A DNA stretch of 40,715 nt from an uncultured Roseburia sp. (GCA_947627165.1 CANQUZ010000003.1:1-40715); one strand, 5' to 3'. Positions 1-10,130 are shown, counted from the stretch's first letter. Numbers and translations are program-made. The notes: generated by a model not told the origin, from the letters alone.

Positions 1-1
1 T

Positions 2-523
2 GAAAAGAGCCTGAAAGAAATCAGCGGGGATCCGGAAAGGATTTCTAAGATGGTGGATGAATTTCAGGATATCCAGCGTCAGCTGCTGAAAACATTGTCC
101 GGCGATGAGGAGGCTGATTTATACAGGCGCATCCTGGAGTTGATGAAAAAAATTTCCGATTATATGTTAGATACAGTTCCCGAATCTGTATTAAAGGAAA
201 GGATTGGTGGTACCATGGGTGGAAAGGTTTTAGAGTTGGAGACAGATAAAATCATGGAACGCAGCTTTAGGCAAGGCATCGAGCGGGGCATCGAGCAAGG
301 CATTGAACGGGGCATCGAGCAAGGCATTGAGCAGGGAGTCGAGCAGACTGTTTCTGCTTTCGTGACGCGTATGTTACAGCGGAATATGCCCTTAGAGGAT
401 ATCATTCTCTACTCAGGCTGCAGCCGGGAAGACATTCTGCGGATCAAGGAACAATCCGAAAATCAGAAAGATTTATGTTTTCCTGGGAATGATTTCAACC
501 TCAGGCCCTCAAAACGCCGATAG
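2..523 (+). CDS. C-terminal part of Rpn/PD-(D/E)XK nuclease family transposase-like protein (5' truncated by window edge)
   Basis: Frame is open from base 2 (EKSLKEISGDPERISKMVDEF...). C-terminal half has the (R/Q)GIE(R/Q)GIEQ coiled repeats followed by a short helical tail, typical of this family. Confidence 0.7.
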   Translation, partial: EKSLKEISGDPERISKMVDEFQDIQRQLLKTLSGDEEADLYRRILELMKKISDYMLDTVPESVLKERIGGTMGGKVLELETDKIMERSFRQGIERGIEQGIERGIEQGIEQGVEQTVSAFVTRMLQRNMPLEDIILYSGCSREDILRIKEQSENQKDLCFPGNDFNLRPSKRR

Positions 524-691
524 TTTTTCATATGCTGAGTGTTTATCATGGAGATTAGCTTAAGTCCGGCTAATCTCTTATTTTTGCGCCTGGGAAAATA
601 AAAAGCAGGACTTTTACATCCTTCCTGAAGTTCCTGCATATTACTATCTAAAATCTTGTTAAATTAACATACACTTCTTATAAAATACGAT

Positions 692-766
692 AAAAAAATC
701 CCCGGAAACTAAGAGCTAATAGTTACTTGTCACTATTAGCCCTAGCGTTTCCGAGGCTTTTTTATC
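692..766 (-). terminator. Intrinsic terminator of gdhA
   Basis: Minus strand: GGAAAC-gctaggGCTAATAGT-gacaagta-ACTATTAGCtctta-GTTTCC followed by ggggaTTTTTTT. Confidence 0.8.
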
Positions 767-776
767 TGTTTATCTG

Positions 777-2132
<1,356 letters not shown>

Positions 2133-2273
2133 TTATTAGGGATCTCTCCCAATATCCCGTCTCAGAAGCCCTTATCTTCTGAAACACTACATTAACAATT
2201 TTATTTTATTATAAAATCCTGGGACTTGCAATATTTTATTTTTTATTCCGTTAAATTGCTAAAGTCCTTTCGC

Positions 2274-3182
2274 TTAAGAGATTCGCTCCCCCTGTTCCGG
2301 AAATGCAACGCAGATGCTAAGCCTGCTGTTTTCATATCTGGCAGTTACGGTGCCTCCCATCCGTTCCGCTAAGGTTCTGGCAATCGCCAGCCCTAAACCG
2401 GTAGAGTTCCTTGCCGCTTCCACGGTATAAAACCGGTCAAACAGCTTTCCAACCTGCACCTCATCCAGTCCCGGTGCCGTATTGGTAAAAACAATTTCCC
2501 CTGCCTGCGACAAACGGATTTCTAAATCTCCGCCGCTATATTTTAATGCGTTATTTAAAAGGTTGGAAAAGATACGGGTTAAAGCAGAACGCTCTACGTT
2601 TCGGATGATTTTTTGTTCGGGTATCTGAATCGCAGGAACAATGCCCCGTTCCGTGAAAGCCAGATAAAAAGCCGCGATGCTTTCTTCTAACACACTCCCG
2701 ATTGCGACAGGTTCCGTTAAGCTCTCATTTTCGTCGGAAAGAATCATGGAATACAAAAAAAGCTCTTCCGTCAGCTGTGTCAGAAGGTCCGCCCTGTTCC
2801 GGATAACGGCAAAATACTGCTGAACCCTTTCACTCTTTTCCTCCTTTTCGAGCAGATCCAGGTATCCGCAGATAGCGGTCAGCGGCGTCCGCAAATCGTG
2901 TGATATATTGGCGACAGCATTTTTAAGTTCCATATCTCCCTGTGCAAAGCGGCGTCTCTCGGCATGAAACCTGCGAAGCCAAAAATTGATGTCATTCGCT
3001 AACTTGCGCAGATAGCGGTCTCCGGTAGAAATACCGATAAGCGTATTGGTTTCGGTTGTGATCCTGTCGGCAAAAGCAGCCCCAATTTCCCCGGCGGCTT
3101 TGTGCAGAAAATAAATTTTCACAAGCAGGGCGGCGATAACAGCCGCCATAATGCCAATCAACGCCCATAACCACAGTTCCAT
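2274..3182 (-). CDS. Sensor histidine kinase (HAMP-less, short N-terminal TM)
   Basis: NISHDLRTPLTAICGYLDLL H-box, N-box RIFSNLLNNALKYS, G-box GLGLAIARTLAERMGG. Confidence 0.93.
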   Translation of the reverse strand: MELWLWALIGIMAAVIAALLVKIYFLHKAAGEIGAAFADRITTETNTLIGISTGDRYLRKLANDINFWLRRFHAERRRFAQGDMELKNAVANISHDLRTPLTAICGYLDLLEKEEKSERVQQYFAVIRNRADLLTQLTEELFLYSMILSDENESLTEPVAIGSVLEESIAAFYLAFTERGIVPAIQIPEQKIIRNVERSALTRIFSNLLNNALKYSGGDLEIRLSQAGEIVFTNTAPGLDEVQVGKLFDRFYTVEAARNSTGLGLAIARTLAERMGGTVTARYENSRLSICVAFPEQGERIS

Positions 3183-3197
3183 AGTTATCCTCCATGC

Positions 3198-4034
3198 TTA
3201 CTTTAAGTTCTTTCTCCGAAAAGCAGAAATGCCCAGAACAGATGTTATCACACTTACTGCAGCGGAATAAAATAGCATCCCAAACGGGTGCCGCACAGAC
3301 ATTCTCGAAAGCTGCAGGCTCTGCCCCGTTGGAAGCAAGTCCAGAATGGCCTGATACACGTTTCTTGCATGGGGCTGTAAATAATGAGGGTTCGGCTCCG
3401 GATTTATCTGCTCTACGCCATTGATGGTCATACTATAGGCAGAAATGAACTCCGGCGCCTCTAATCTTGCTTCTATTGTCATCGCAAGGATCAGCAATCC
3501 CAGAAAAACCAGGATTCCCACAACAGCCGAGACAGATTTCTTTGTGATCAGCATGGCAAGCATAGAAAAAATCGAAACGTAGGACGCCGCCGTAAAAATG
3601 CTGACAAAGATATAGAAACAGATTTTCCGAAGCGGCGCGCCCGGCTCGTCCAGCAGAAGCGAACCAAGCGTGCCGTATGAAATGAAAAACGCCGCTACCA
3701 TAAGCATTGACACTGCAAGGCTCGTCAGCCAATTTGACAGATAGATAGAGGAACGCAGATGCCCGACGATCAATTTATTCCGTATCGTCCCGTCACTGTA
3801 TTCTGTGCCTAAAAACATACTGCAAAAGATCGCGGAAACTAAGCCAGCATAGATAACATAGTTAAACATAGCGTCATCTAACCGTGCCAGCTCGTTGTAT
3901 TGAATCTTGCTGTGATACTTTGAGCATACGATAAAAATACCTAAGCCAAACATAAAGCAAAACCCAGCCCAAAATCCCTTGTCTTTCCAAAGTCTTGAAA
4001 AACCTGCCCGCAGCAACCTACTCATTTCGTCCAC
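3198..4034 (-). CDS. ABC-2 type transporter permease
   Basis: 278 aa, about six hydrophobic segments, directly between the ABC ATPase and the histidine kinase. Confidence 0.85.
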   Translation of the reverse strand: MDEMSRLLRAGFSRLWKDKGFWAGFCFMFGLGIFIVCSKYHSKIQYNELARLDDAMFNYVIYAGLVSAIFCSMFLGTEYSDGTIRNKLIVGHLRSSIYLSNWLTSLAVSMLMVAAFFISYGTLGSLLLDEPGAPLRKICFYIFVSIFTAASYVSIFSMLAMLITKKSVSAVVGILVFLGLLILAMTIEARLEAPEFISAYSMTINGVEQINPEPNPHYLQPHARNVYQAILDLLPTGQSLQLSRMSVRHPFGMLFYSAAVSVITSVLGISAFRRKNLK

Positions 4035-4932
4035 CTCCCACTAAATTGATATAGTAGCTTTCCAGACTTTCGTCACGATCTTTCATGGAAATCACTTCAC
4101 AGCCTTCCTTTGCCAATGCGGCAGCCAATCGTGAAACATTCACGTTCTCGTAGACGTCCGCTGTCGTATTGGTAAGGATTTTATAATCGATCTCCATCCA
4201 ATCCAGCACACGGGCCAGAGCCTTTGTGTCACTTACTTCCATGCGGACACATTTCCTGCAGGCAGTATTCAATTCTTCTGCGCTTAGTTCCTTGACAATC
4301 GTTCCGTTTTCGATAAACCCATAATGCGTTGCAAATTTGGACAATTCATCCAGCATATGGCTGGAAATCAGCACGGTAATCTGCCGCTCCCGGTTCAGTT
4401 TTAAGATTAATTCCCGCATCTCAACCATCCCCTGGGGATCCAGGCCGTTGGCAGGTTCATCCAAAACCAGAAAATCGGGATCTCCCACAAGCGCGATGGC
4501 AATTCCCAGCCGTTGGCGCATCCCCAGAGAAAAGTTTTTCGCTTTCTTCTTCCCTGTATGCTCCAGCCCGACTAATTTTAAAATGTCAGCCAGCCCGTCA
4601 AAGGAAGGGAGGCCCAAAATAAGATACTGTTGTTTCAGGTTGTCTTCCGCTGTCATATCCAGATAGACGGACGGGCTTTCTACGACAGCGCCCATCCGCC
4701 TGCGGGATTTTGCAATCTCCCTATCCGTGTTTTTTCTGCCATACAGCGTGTACTCCCCGGACGCCGGCTCCTGCAGGCCGCAGATTAAACGAATTAAAGT
4801 TGTTTTTCCGGCGCCATTTTTCCCTACGAAGCCATAGATTGCTCCCTTTGGGACATTCATCGACAAACCATTTAAGGCTTTAAACTCTTTATAGCTTTTA
4901 CTCAACGCATTGGTTTTCAGAACATAGTCCAT
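4018..4932 (-). CDS. ABC transporter ATP-binding protein (bacitracin/lantibiotic-immunity type)
   Basis: Walker A GKNGAGKTT, signature LGMRQRLGIA, Walker B FLVLDEPANGLDP. Start set at MDYVLKT (cat at 4930-4932) with upstream AGGAGG; the ORF-track start is further upstream. Confidence 0.93.
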   Translation of the reverse strand: MDYVLKTNALSKSYKEFKALNGLSMNVPKGAIYGFVGKNGAGKTTLIRLICGLQEPASGEYTLYGRKNTDREIAKSRRRMGAVVESPSVYLDMTAEDNLKQQYLILGLPSFDGLADILKLVGLEHTGKKKAKNFSLGMRQRLGIAIALVGDPDFLVLDEPANGLDPQGMVEMRELILKLNRERQITVLISSHMLDELSKFATHYGFIENGTIVKELSAEELNTACRKCVRMEVSDTKALARVLDWMEIDYKILTNTTADVYENVNVSRLAAALAKEGCEVISMKDRDESLESYYINLVGGGRNE

Positions 4933-5022
4933 AATGTGCTGCCTCCTTTCTTTGATGCAGACATTATAACCGAAAACCGTTGAGAAAAAGGTTAACAAAA
5001 CCGTTGAGATTTCGTTTAGGTT

Positions 5023-5691
5023 TTACTCATGCTCTTTCATCTTGAAGCCAATTCCCCACACAGTCTCAATGTATTCTTTCCCATTTACGCTGCGCAGTTT
5101 TGCCCGAAGATGGCTGATGTGGGTTTTCAGCGAGCTTTCGGTACAATCGGGAGTATCTTCATTGATACGCTCTAGCAGCTGCGATTTTGTGATGACCTGA
5201 GTGGGATTTTGCATGAGCAGCTTCAAAATGGCATACTCCGTCCGCGTCAGTTTCATCTCGTGGCAGCCAATCACCGCCATATGCGTATTGGTATCAAGAG
5301 TGATGTCTCCGGATTTCAAAGCCTCCTCTGCGCCGACAGCGGCGCTTCTCCGCAGATGCACGGAAATCCTTGCCAAAAGTTCTTTGATCTGAAAGGGTTT
5401 TGTGACATAATCAACCGCGCCTCCGAGCAGCAATGACACCTTATCGGTGACCTCCGCTTTTGCGCTCACCACAATGACCGGAATGCCTTTGATCTTTGAT
5501 AATACTTCTTCGCCGGAACATCCCGGCAGCATCAGGTCAAGTAAAATCAGATCCGGCTTCCGTTCCGACAGAAACAACAGGGCTTCCGTTCCCGAATACG
5601 CGCGGGAAACCCCATATCCCTCCTGCAGCAATGCTTCTTCCAGCAGATTTCCAATATGAATGTCATCCTCAATAATCAGTATGTTTTTCAT
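5023..5691 (-). CDS. OmpR/VanR-family response regulator
   Basis: Receiver IIEDDIHIGNLLEEAL, DLILLDLMLPG, winged helix ESSLKTHISHLRAKLR. Start set at MKNILIIEDD with upstream GGGGTGAG. Confidence 0.94.
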   Translation of the reverse strand: MKNILIIEDDIHIGNLLEEALLQEGYGVSRAYSGTEALLFLSERKPDLILLDLMLPGCSGEEVLSKIKGIPVIVVSAKAEVTDKVSLLLGGAVDYVTKPFQIKELLARISVHLRRSAAVGAEEALKSGDITLDTNTHMAVIGCHEMKLTRTEYAILKLLMQNPTQVITKSQLLERINEDTPDCTESSLKTHISHLRAKLRSVNGKEYIETVWGIGFKMKEHE

Positions 5692-5783
5692 ATCACAGCT
5701 CACCCCTTTCCACTCTTGATTTTTTTACGTCTATCTGTACGGCCTCTCTGAGGAAACGCCTTCCTTCGGGTTTCCTAAAATGA

Positions 5784-5814
5784 GAAAAAGACACTTCCTT
5801 GCAGGAAGTGCCCC
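5784..5814 (-). terminator. Intrinsic terminator downstream of the DUF4321-like gene
   Basis: Minus strand: GGCACTTCCTGCAAGGAAGTGTCTTTTTCTC. Confidence 0.75.
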
Positions 5815-5830
5815 TTTAACATCCTTTTAT

Positions 5831-6106
5831 TTAGATGAAACGATAAATCAAAATTGCGGCTAAAACGCCTATGATGCTCGCTATGGTAATGCGTATGGAT
5901 AAACCGAACGTAATGACCAGTATCCCGAAATCCAACACGACCGGACTTTCCAGCCCGAAACTCTGCCCGTAATTTAACCAGCTTAAAAACGAAATCCCTG
6001 ATGTGAACGTTCCGAGAAATCCACCTAATACAATACCTGAAAGCAGAAGCAAAAATAATGCCCAAGCATTTTTTCCAGCACCTAACCTACTCATTTTCAC
6101 TCGCAC
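5831..6106 (-). CDS. DUF4321-like small membrane protein
   Basis: 91 aa, two hydrophobic segments, GxxLGGFLGTFTS...LNYGQSFGL pattern resembling DUF4321. Confidence 0.7.
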   Translation of the reverse strand: MRVKMSRLGAGKNAWALFLLLLSGIVLGGFLGTFTSGISFLSWLNYGQSFGLESPVVLDFGILVITFGLSIRITIASIIGVLAAILIYRFI

Positions 6107-6194
6107 TCCCGCAGAATAATTTTATTGCCTTTCTTATATTCTACCATGAATCATTACTTTAGCAAGTGATTTTCGGAAATCTTATGTAATACTT

Positions 6195-6267
6195 GTAACA
6201 GTTCAACCCAAGCCATTCGCAATCCCGCACTACGGGCTTCAAAATTGCTCATGAACGGGCATTCTGC
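6195..6267 (+). repeat. Partial copy of a dispersed structured repeat (half element)
   Basis: gtaacagttcaacccaagccattcgcaatcccgcactacgggcttcaaaattgctcatgaacgggcattctgc is nearly identical to 9842-9914; it abuts the acyl carrier protein stop codon. Confidence 0.85.
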
Positions 6268-6272
6268 GTCTG

Positions 6273-6509
6273 TCAAAATTCTTCTACGCCCTTGCTTTTT
6301 AAATAGTCCATTGCATCCTGTACCGTTACTATCTTCTCAAAGTCCTCCGTGGGAATTTCCAACCCAAACTCTCTCTCTAATACCATTGCCAATTCAAATA
6401 AATCCAATGAGTCTGCCCCTAAATCTTCTTTAAAGTTAAGCTCCGCTCTGACTGCCTCCTTATCGACGTTTAGCTGGCTCGCAATAATGGCTCTCATTTT
6501 TTGATACAT
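6273..6509 (-). CDS. acpP: Acyl carrier protein
   Basis: 78 aa with phosphopantetheine site LGADSLDLFELAMVLEREF. Confidence 0.95.
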   Translation of the reverse strand: MYQKMRAIIASQLNVDKEAVRAELNFKEDLGADSLDLFELAMVLEREFGLEIPTEDFEKIVTVQDAMDYLKSKGVEEF

Positions 6510-6660
6510 CTGAAATTACCTTTTCTCCCTTCCTCTTATCCGCTAAGTTACCTGGCATTCCAACATTTTGAGTTTCAAACATTTTCTCCAAAGAATATTA
6601 TAAATTTCCCACTTTGTCAACTATAATTTCGCAAATTTAAGATATGATTTATCAAAATTC

Positions 6661-6685
6661 GTAACAGTTCAGCCCACGCCATTCG
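6661..6685 (+). repeat. Truncated terminal fragment of the dispersed repeat
   Basis: gtaacagttcagcccacgccattcg is identical to 9842-9866; it lies just 3' of the JAMM gene stop. Confidence 0.75.
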
Positions 6686-6697
6686 GTGTTTCCCGCA

Positions 6698-7105
6698 TCA
6701 GACGATTCGGACTTCTTCTTTTTCTACCTCCCCTTTTTCAATATGGAAAGAATTTAAAACGGGGGCCTCTCCCATCAGAGACAAAATCAGATAGTTCATC
6801 TTTGGGTCAAATGCCAGGCGGATATCTTCCCCGGAAGGCCTTGAGGGTGTTTCCGGATGAGAGTGAAAATTGCCGAGGAGCTGCCTCCCCTTACTGCGAA
6901 TATCTTTTATCACCGCAAACTGTTCCGCAGGGTCCATGGAAAAATGTTCCCTGCTCTCATCCACATTGCGCAGCAAATAAACATCTGTCACAATGCGGTT
7001 TCCCTCTTCCTCATAACCTCCCAGCAGCCCGCAGGCTTCATTGGGAAGCCCTGCCTCTGCATGGCCGCATATCTTTTTGTAATCTTCTTCTTTTAAAATA
7101 AGCAT
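6698..7105 (-). CDS. M67/JAMM family metallopeptidase (Mec+/QbsD/HcyD-like)
   Basis: JAMM signature: NEACGLLGG, NFHSHPETPSRPSGEDIRLA. Start set at MLILKEEDY with upstream GGGAG. Confidence 0.88.
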   Translation of the reverse strand: MLILKEEDYKKICGHAEAGLPNEACGLLGGYEEEGNRIVTDVYLLRNVDESREHFSMDPAEQFAVIKDIRSKGRQLLGNFHSHPETPSRPSGEDIRLAFDPKMNYLILSLMGEAPVLNSFHIEKGEVEKEEVRIV

Positions 7106-7170
7106 ACCAGCTCCCTGCCTTTCGATTGCGGTGGTGTCCGTGTTTTCCTGTAAACGGTCTCCCACTGCGA

Positions 7171-7983
7171 TTATTTCAGACCGTCGGTGCAGACTTCCTG
7201 CTCATAGTCAATCAGTTCCGTGATAGTGGGATGATCGCCGCAGACAGCACAATTCTCCGTGTGACTTGGCAGTTTCACTTTGTGGAACTCCTGCTCTATA
7301 GCGTCGTAGGTCAGCAAATACCCCGTCAGCAGCTTGCCGACACCCAGGATATATTTGATTGCTTCCATTGCCTGAAGGCTTCCGATGACGCCGCCCATAG
7401 CTCCAATAACCCCGGCCTGCTTACAGGTAGGCACGGCATCCTTTGGCGGCGGATTTTTGAAGATACAGCGGTAACAGGGGCCTTCCCCCGGAACGTAGGT
7501 CATCAGCTGTCCTTTAAAACGGATGATTCCCGCATGGCTGAACGGTTTCTTTGCCATTACGCAGGCATCGTTGATTAAGAATTTTGCTGGGAAATTGTCT
7601 GTTCCGTCAATGATAAAATCGTAATCCTGGATGAGTTCCAGAATATTTTCACTCGTCACAAACTGCCGGTAGGTATGAACTGTCACGTCCGGATTCATGG
7701 CGTTTATCGTTTCCTTTGCGGATTTGACCTTTGCCTTTCCCAAGTCCGCTGTCCCGTGGATAATCTGACGCTGGAGGTTGGAAAGATCCACTTCATCCGC
7801 ATCCGCGATTCCAATGGTCCCCACGCCAGCCGCCGCAAGGTACATTGCCGCAGGGGAGCCCAGTCCGCCGGCGCCGATGACCAGCACTTTGGCATCGAGC
7901 AGCTTCTTTTGCCCCTTCGCCCCCACTTCCTTTAAAATGATATGTCTTGAATAACGCTCCATTTGGTCATCTGTCAGTGCCAT
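7171..7983 (-). CDS. ThiF/MoeB/HesA family adenylyltransferase
   Basis: YSRHIILKEVGAKGQKKLLDAKVLVIGAGGLGSPAAMYLAAAG; DNFPAKFLINDACV; CxxC pairs (CYRC, CAVC). Confidence 0.94.
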   Translation of the reverse strand: MALTDDQMERYSRHIILKEVGAKGQKKLLDAKVLVIGAGGLGSPAAMYLAAAGVGTIGIADADEVDLSNLQRQIIHGTADLGKAKVKSAKETINAMNPDVTVHTYRQFVTSENILELIQDYDFIIDGTDNFPAKFLINDACVMAKKPFSHAGIIRFKGQLMTYVPGEGPCYRCIFKNPPPKDAVPTCKQAGVIGAMGGVIGSLQAMEAIKYILGVGKLLTGYLLTYDAIEQEFHKVKLPSHTENCAVCGDHPTITELIDYEQEVCTDGLK

Positions 7984-8188
7984 TGCTTCCGCCTCCCATA
8001 AAATATAAAAACTCTACGTTGTCCCCTTCCTGCAGTACGGTGTCTTTTACCCGCTCGCTTGGGACAAACTCTTCATTGATGGAGACAGTGACATACTCAG
8101 GCGTCTCCACTTCCTCCTGGACGAATAACTCCGTCAGCTTTAATCCGTCTTGTACTTCTTTTTTGTTTCCTGCTACAATAATCTGCAT
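7967..8188 (-). CDS. ThiS/MoaD/CysO-like sulfur carrier with C-terminal extension
   Basis: 73-aa beta-grasp-like protein ending FLYFMGGGSNGTDR; stop is 17 nt inside the downstream thiF-like ORF. Confidence 0.88.
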   Translation of the reverse strand: MQIIVAGNKKEVQDGLKLTELFVQEEVETPEYVTVSINEEFVPSERVKDTVLQEGDNVEFLYFMGGGSNGTDR

Positions 8189-8206
8189 TTTTGCCCTCTT
8201 TCCTTA

Positions 8207-8524
8207 TTATAATAGTTGATTTAACCAGTTGTCTAACTCTTCTTTTTTTATAAACCTGTTTTGCTCCCCCCGCACTTGCCCGCCAATCAGAAGCCGCAGC
8301 GCCGGGACGCCCAGAACCCCATACTGCTCCGCTAATTCCAGGTCATAATTGACATTGACTTTGTATACGCGGAGTTTTCCCTCTCTTTCTTCCTCCACGG
8401 CACCTAAAACCGGTGAAAGCTGCTTGCAGGGAATGCAGGTATCCGAGTAAAATTCTACCAATACCGGCAGCTCGCTTTTTTGGACTTTCTCCTGAAAATT
8501 TTCTTTTCCAATGCGTTCCGCCAT
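8207..8524 (-). CDS. Thioredoxin family protein (CIPC active site)
   Basis: VLVEFYSDTCIPCKQLSPVLG and cis-Pro VLGVPALRLLIGGQ. Confidence 0.9.
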   Translation of the reverse strand: MAERIGKENFQEKVQKSELPVLVEFYSDTCIPCKQLSPVLGAVEEEREGKLRVYKVNVNYDLELAEQYGVLGVPALRLLIGGQVRGEQNRFIKKEELDNWLNQLL

Positions 8525-8528
8525 GATG

Positions 8529-8780
8529 TCAATCCTCCGCCTTTCTCACAATCAGATAATACGTTCCATCGGAATTATCCAGCAGCTTTAAAATCTGATG
8601 TCCTTCCTCTTTGATACTGCGCGGCACATTCTGCACCGGCTCCCCGTCATTCATGCGTATTGCAAGGATTTCCCCCTCTTCCAGTTCCTCTAGCGCCACC
8701 TTCGCTTTCACGAAGGTAAGGGGACATACTTTGTCCGTGATATCTACCGTTTCGTCAATTTTGATTCCTGCCAGTTCCAT
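8529..8780 (-). CDS. TusA-like sulfurtransferase
   Basis: ITDKVCPLTFVKAKVALEELEEGEILAI...NVPRSIKEEGHQI matches the TusA fold motif. Start set at MELAGIK with upstream GGAGG. Confidence 0.88.
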   Translation of the reverse strand: MELAGIKIDETVDITDKVCPLTFVKAKVALEELEEGEILAIRMNDGEPVQNVPRSIKEEGHQILKLLDNSDGTYYLIVRKAED

Positions 8781-8843
8781 CGGAATCCTCCTTTCTTTTC
8801 TCCCTGTTTTCCTCAACAGCATTTCCTCATCTATAAGAACAGC

Positions 8844-9707
8844 CTATTCCTCGTAGGCAGCCCTGATTTTTTCCCGGAACTTCTCTTCGCCCAGCCGCTG
8901 TAGGGTAAGGCGGAACCGTTCCCCGGCATTGGCGTTCTCCTGGAAGTAGGAAATGGCGGCGTCTGTGACGCGAAACAACGTCTCTTTGTCATGGATGAGC
9001 GGGAGAATCTGCTCGCCCTTATAAATTTTGTTTCCAAACAAACCGCCGAAGGATACCAGATATCCCCCTTTCCCTTCCCAGGCGTCGGTCGGGCAGGATT
9101 TCACGCAGCGTCCGCACTGGGTGCATTTATCTTTGGTGAGCAGCACTTCGGTTCCGGTACAGCGGATGGCGTCCTCGCGGCAGGCTTTTTCGCAGACGCC
9201 GCAGTGAATACATTTATCCGCCACCCAGCTTACTTCCATGCCGCCCTTGATACCAACGTCGTTTTCCTCCGCCTTAAGACAGTTATTCTGGCAGCCGGTA
9301 ACGCCAAATTTAAACTTATGGGGAAGTTCCCTCCCAAAATAACGCTGATCCAATTCTTTCGCCAGAGAATAAGTGTCAATGCAGCCGCTTGGGCAGATGT
9401 CCGAGCCCTGACACGCTGTAACGGTCCGCACGCGAGGGCCGCACACGCCCGGCTTGACGCCGCCCTCCGCCAACTTGGCTTTCACCGCTTCTATATCCTC
9501 AACATGGATGAACGGGATCTCCACCCCCTGCCTTGAGGTCATATGTACATATCCTTTTCCGTAGGTTTCCGCCACTTCCGCAATCGCTTTTATGTTTTCC
9601 GCTGTGAGGTTGCCGCCTACCACCTGAAGCCTGAGAGAAAAATAACCCTTCTGCTTCTGCCTCATGAAACCGCCTTTTTTCAATGCTCCATAATCAATCT
9701 GCGCCAT
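8844..9707 (-). CDS. Sulfite/nitrite reductase-like siroheme protein with two 4Fe-4S ferredoxin motifs (AsrC/Dsr-like)
   Basis: Siroheme/4Fe-4S motifs CQGSDIC (Cx5C) and CQNNC (Cx3C), plus CIHCGVCEKAC and CTQCGRCVKSC. Confidence 0.9.
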   Translation of the reverse strand: MAQIDYGALKKGGFMRQKQKGYFSLRLQVVGGNLTAENIKAIAEVAETYGKGYVHMTSRQGVEIPFIHVEDIEAVKAKLAEGGVKPGVCGPRVRTVTACQGSDICPSGCIDTYSLAKELDQRYFGRELPHKFKFGVTGCQNNCLKAEENDVGIKGGMEVSWVADKCIHCGVCEKACREDAIRCTGTEVLLTKDKCTQCGRCVKSCPTDAWEGKGGYLVSFGGLFGNKIYKGEQILPLIHDKETLFRVTDAAISYFQENANAGERFRLTLQRLGEEKFREKIRAAYEE

Positions 9708-9841
9708 CTGTTTTACCCTTTCTGTAACTTTGCCGCTCTGTGATGCGGCGTTATATATTTTATTATTCCTATCGGTTTAATATGAAATAGATTGTAATGT
9801 GATTGGCAATGTTTGTCAATACTTTTCTTATATTTTTATTT

Positions 9842-9987
9842 GTAACAGTTCAGCCCACGCCATTCGCAATCCCACACTACGGGCTTCAAAATTGCTCATG
9901 AACGGGTGTTCTGCTCATAAGCAGCCTCGTATGCTCATTCATGCAAGCATGATTCGCCTACGAGACTGCTTATGGCTGAACTGTTAC
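9842..9987. repeat. 146-bp structured element with 14-bp terminal inverted repeats (MITE/REPIN-like)
   Basis: gtaacagttcagcc (9842-9855) and ggctgaactgttac (9974-9987) are perfect inverted repeats. Inner arms: cataagcagcctcgta / tacgagactgcttatg, and gcaatccc...ggg...attgc. Confidence 0.85.
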
Positions 9988-10130
9988 CTTTATTTTACGG
10001 AAAATCGTGCGCGCCCGCAATCTGAAAAAGAAAGATTGCAGATTTTTCCGGACTGTGATAATATAGACGCAATATTCCTGTACCAGGGATACCGTTACTG
10101 ACAACGCGAATGTTTAGCTGAGAGGAACCT

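Noticed and set aside
5751-5777. aggaaacgccttccttcgggtttcct inverted repeat upstream of the response regulator
   Set aside because: Could be an operator or a second terminator, but it is short and lies between a terminator and a start codon with no supporting evidence for either.
9799-10101. 100-aa ORF between the sulfite-reductase-like gene and fecCD
   Set aside because: Most of it is the 146-bp inverted-repeat element; no protein similarity recognised.
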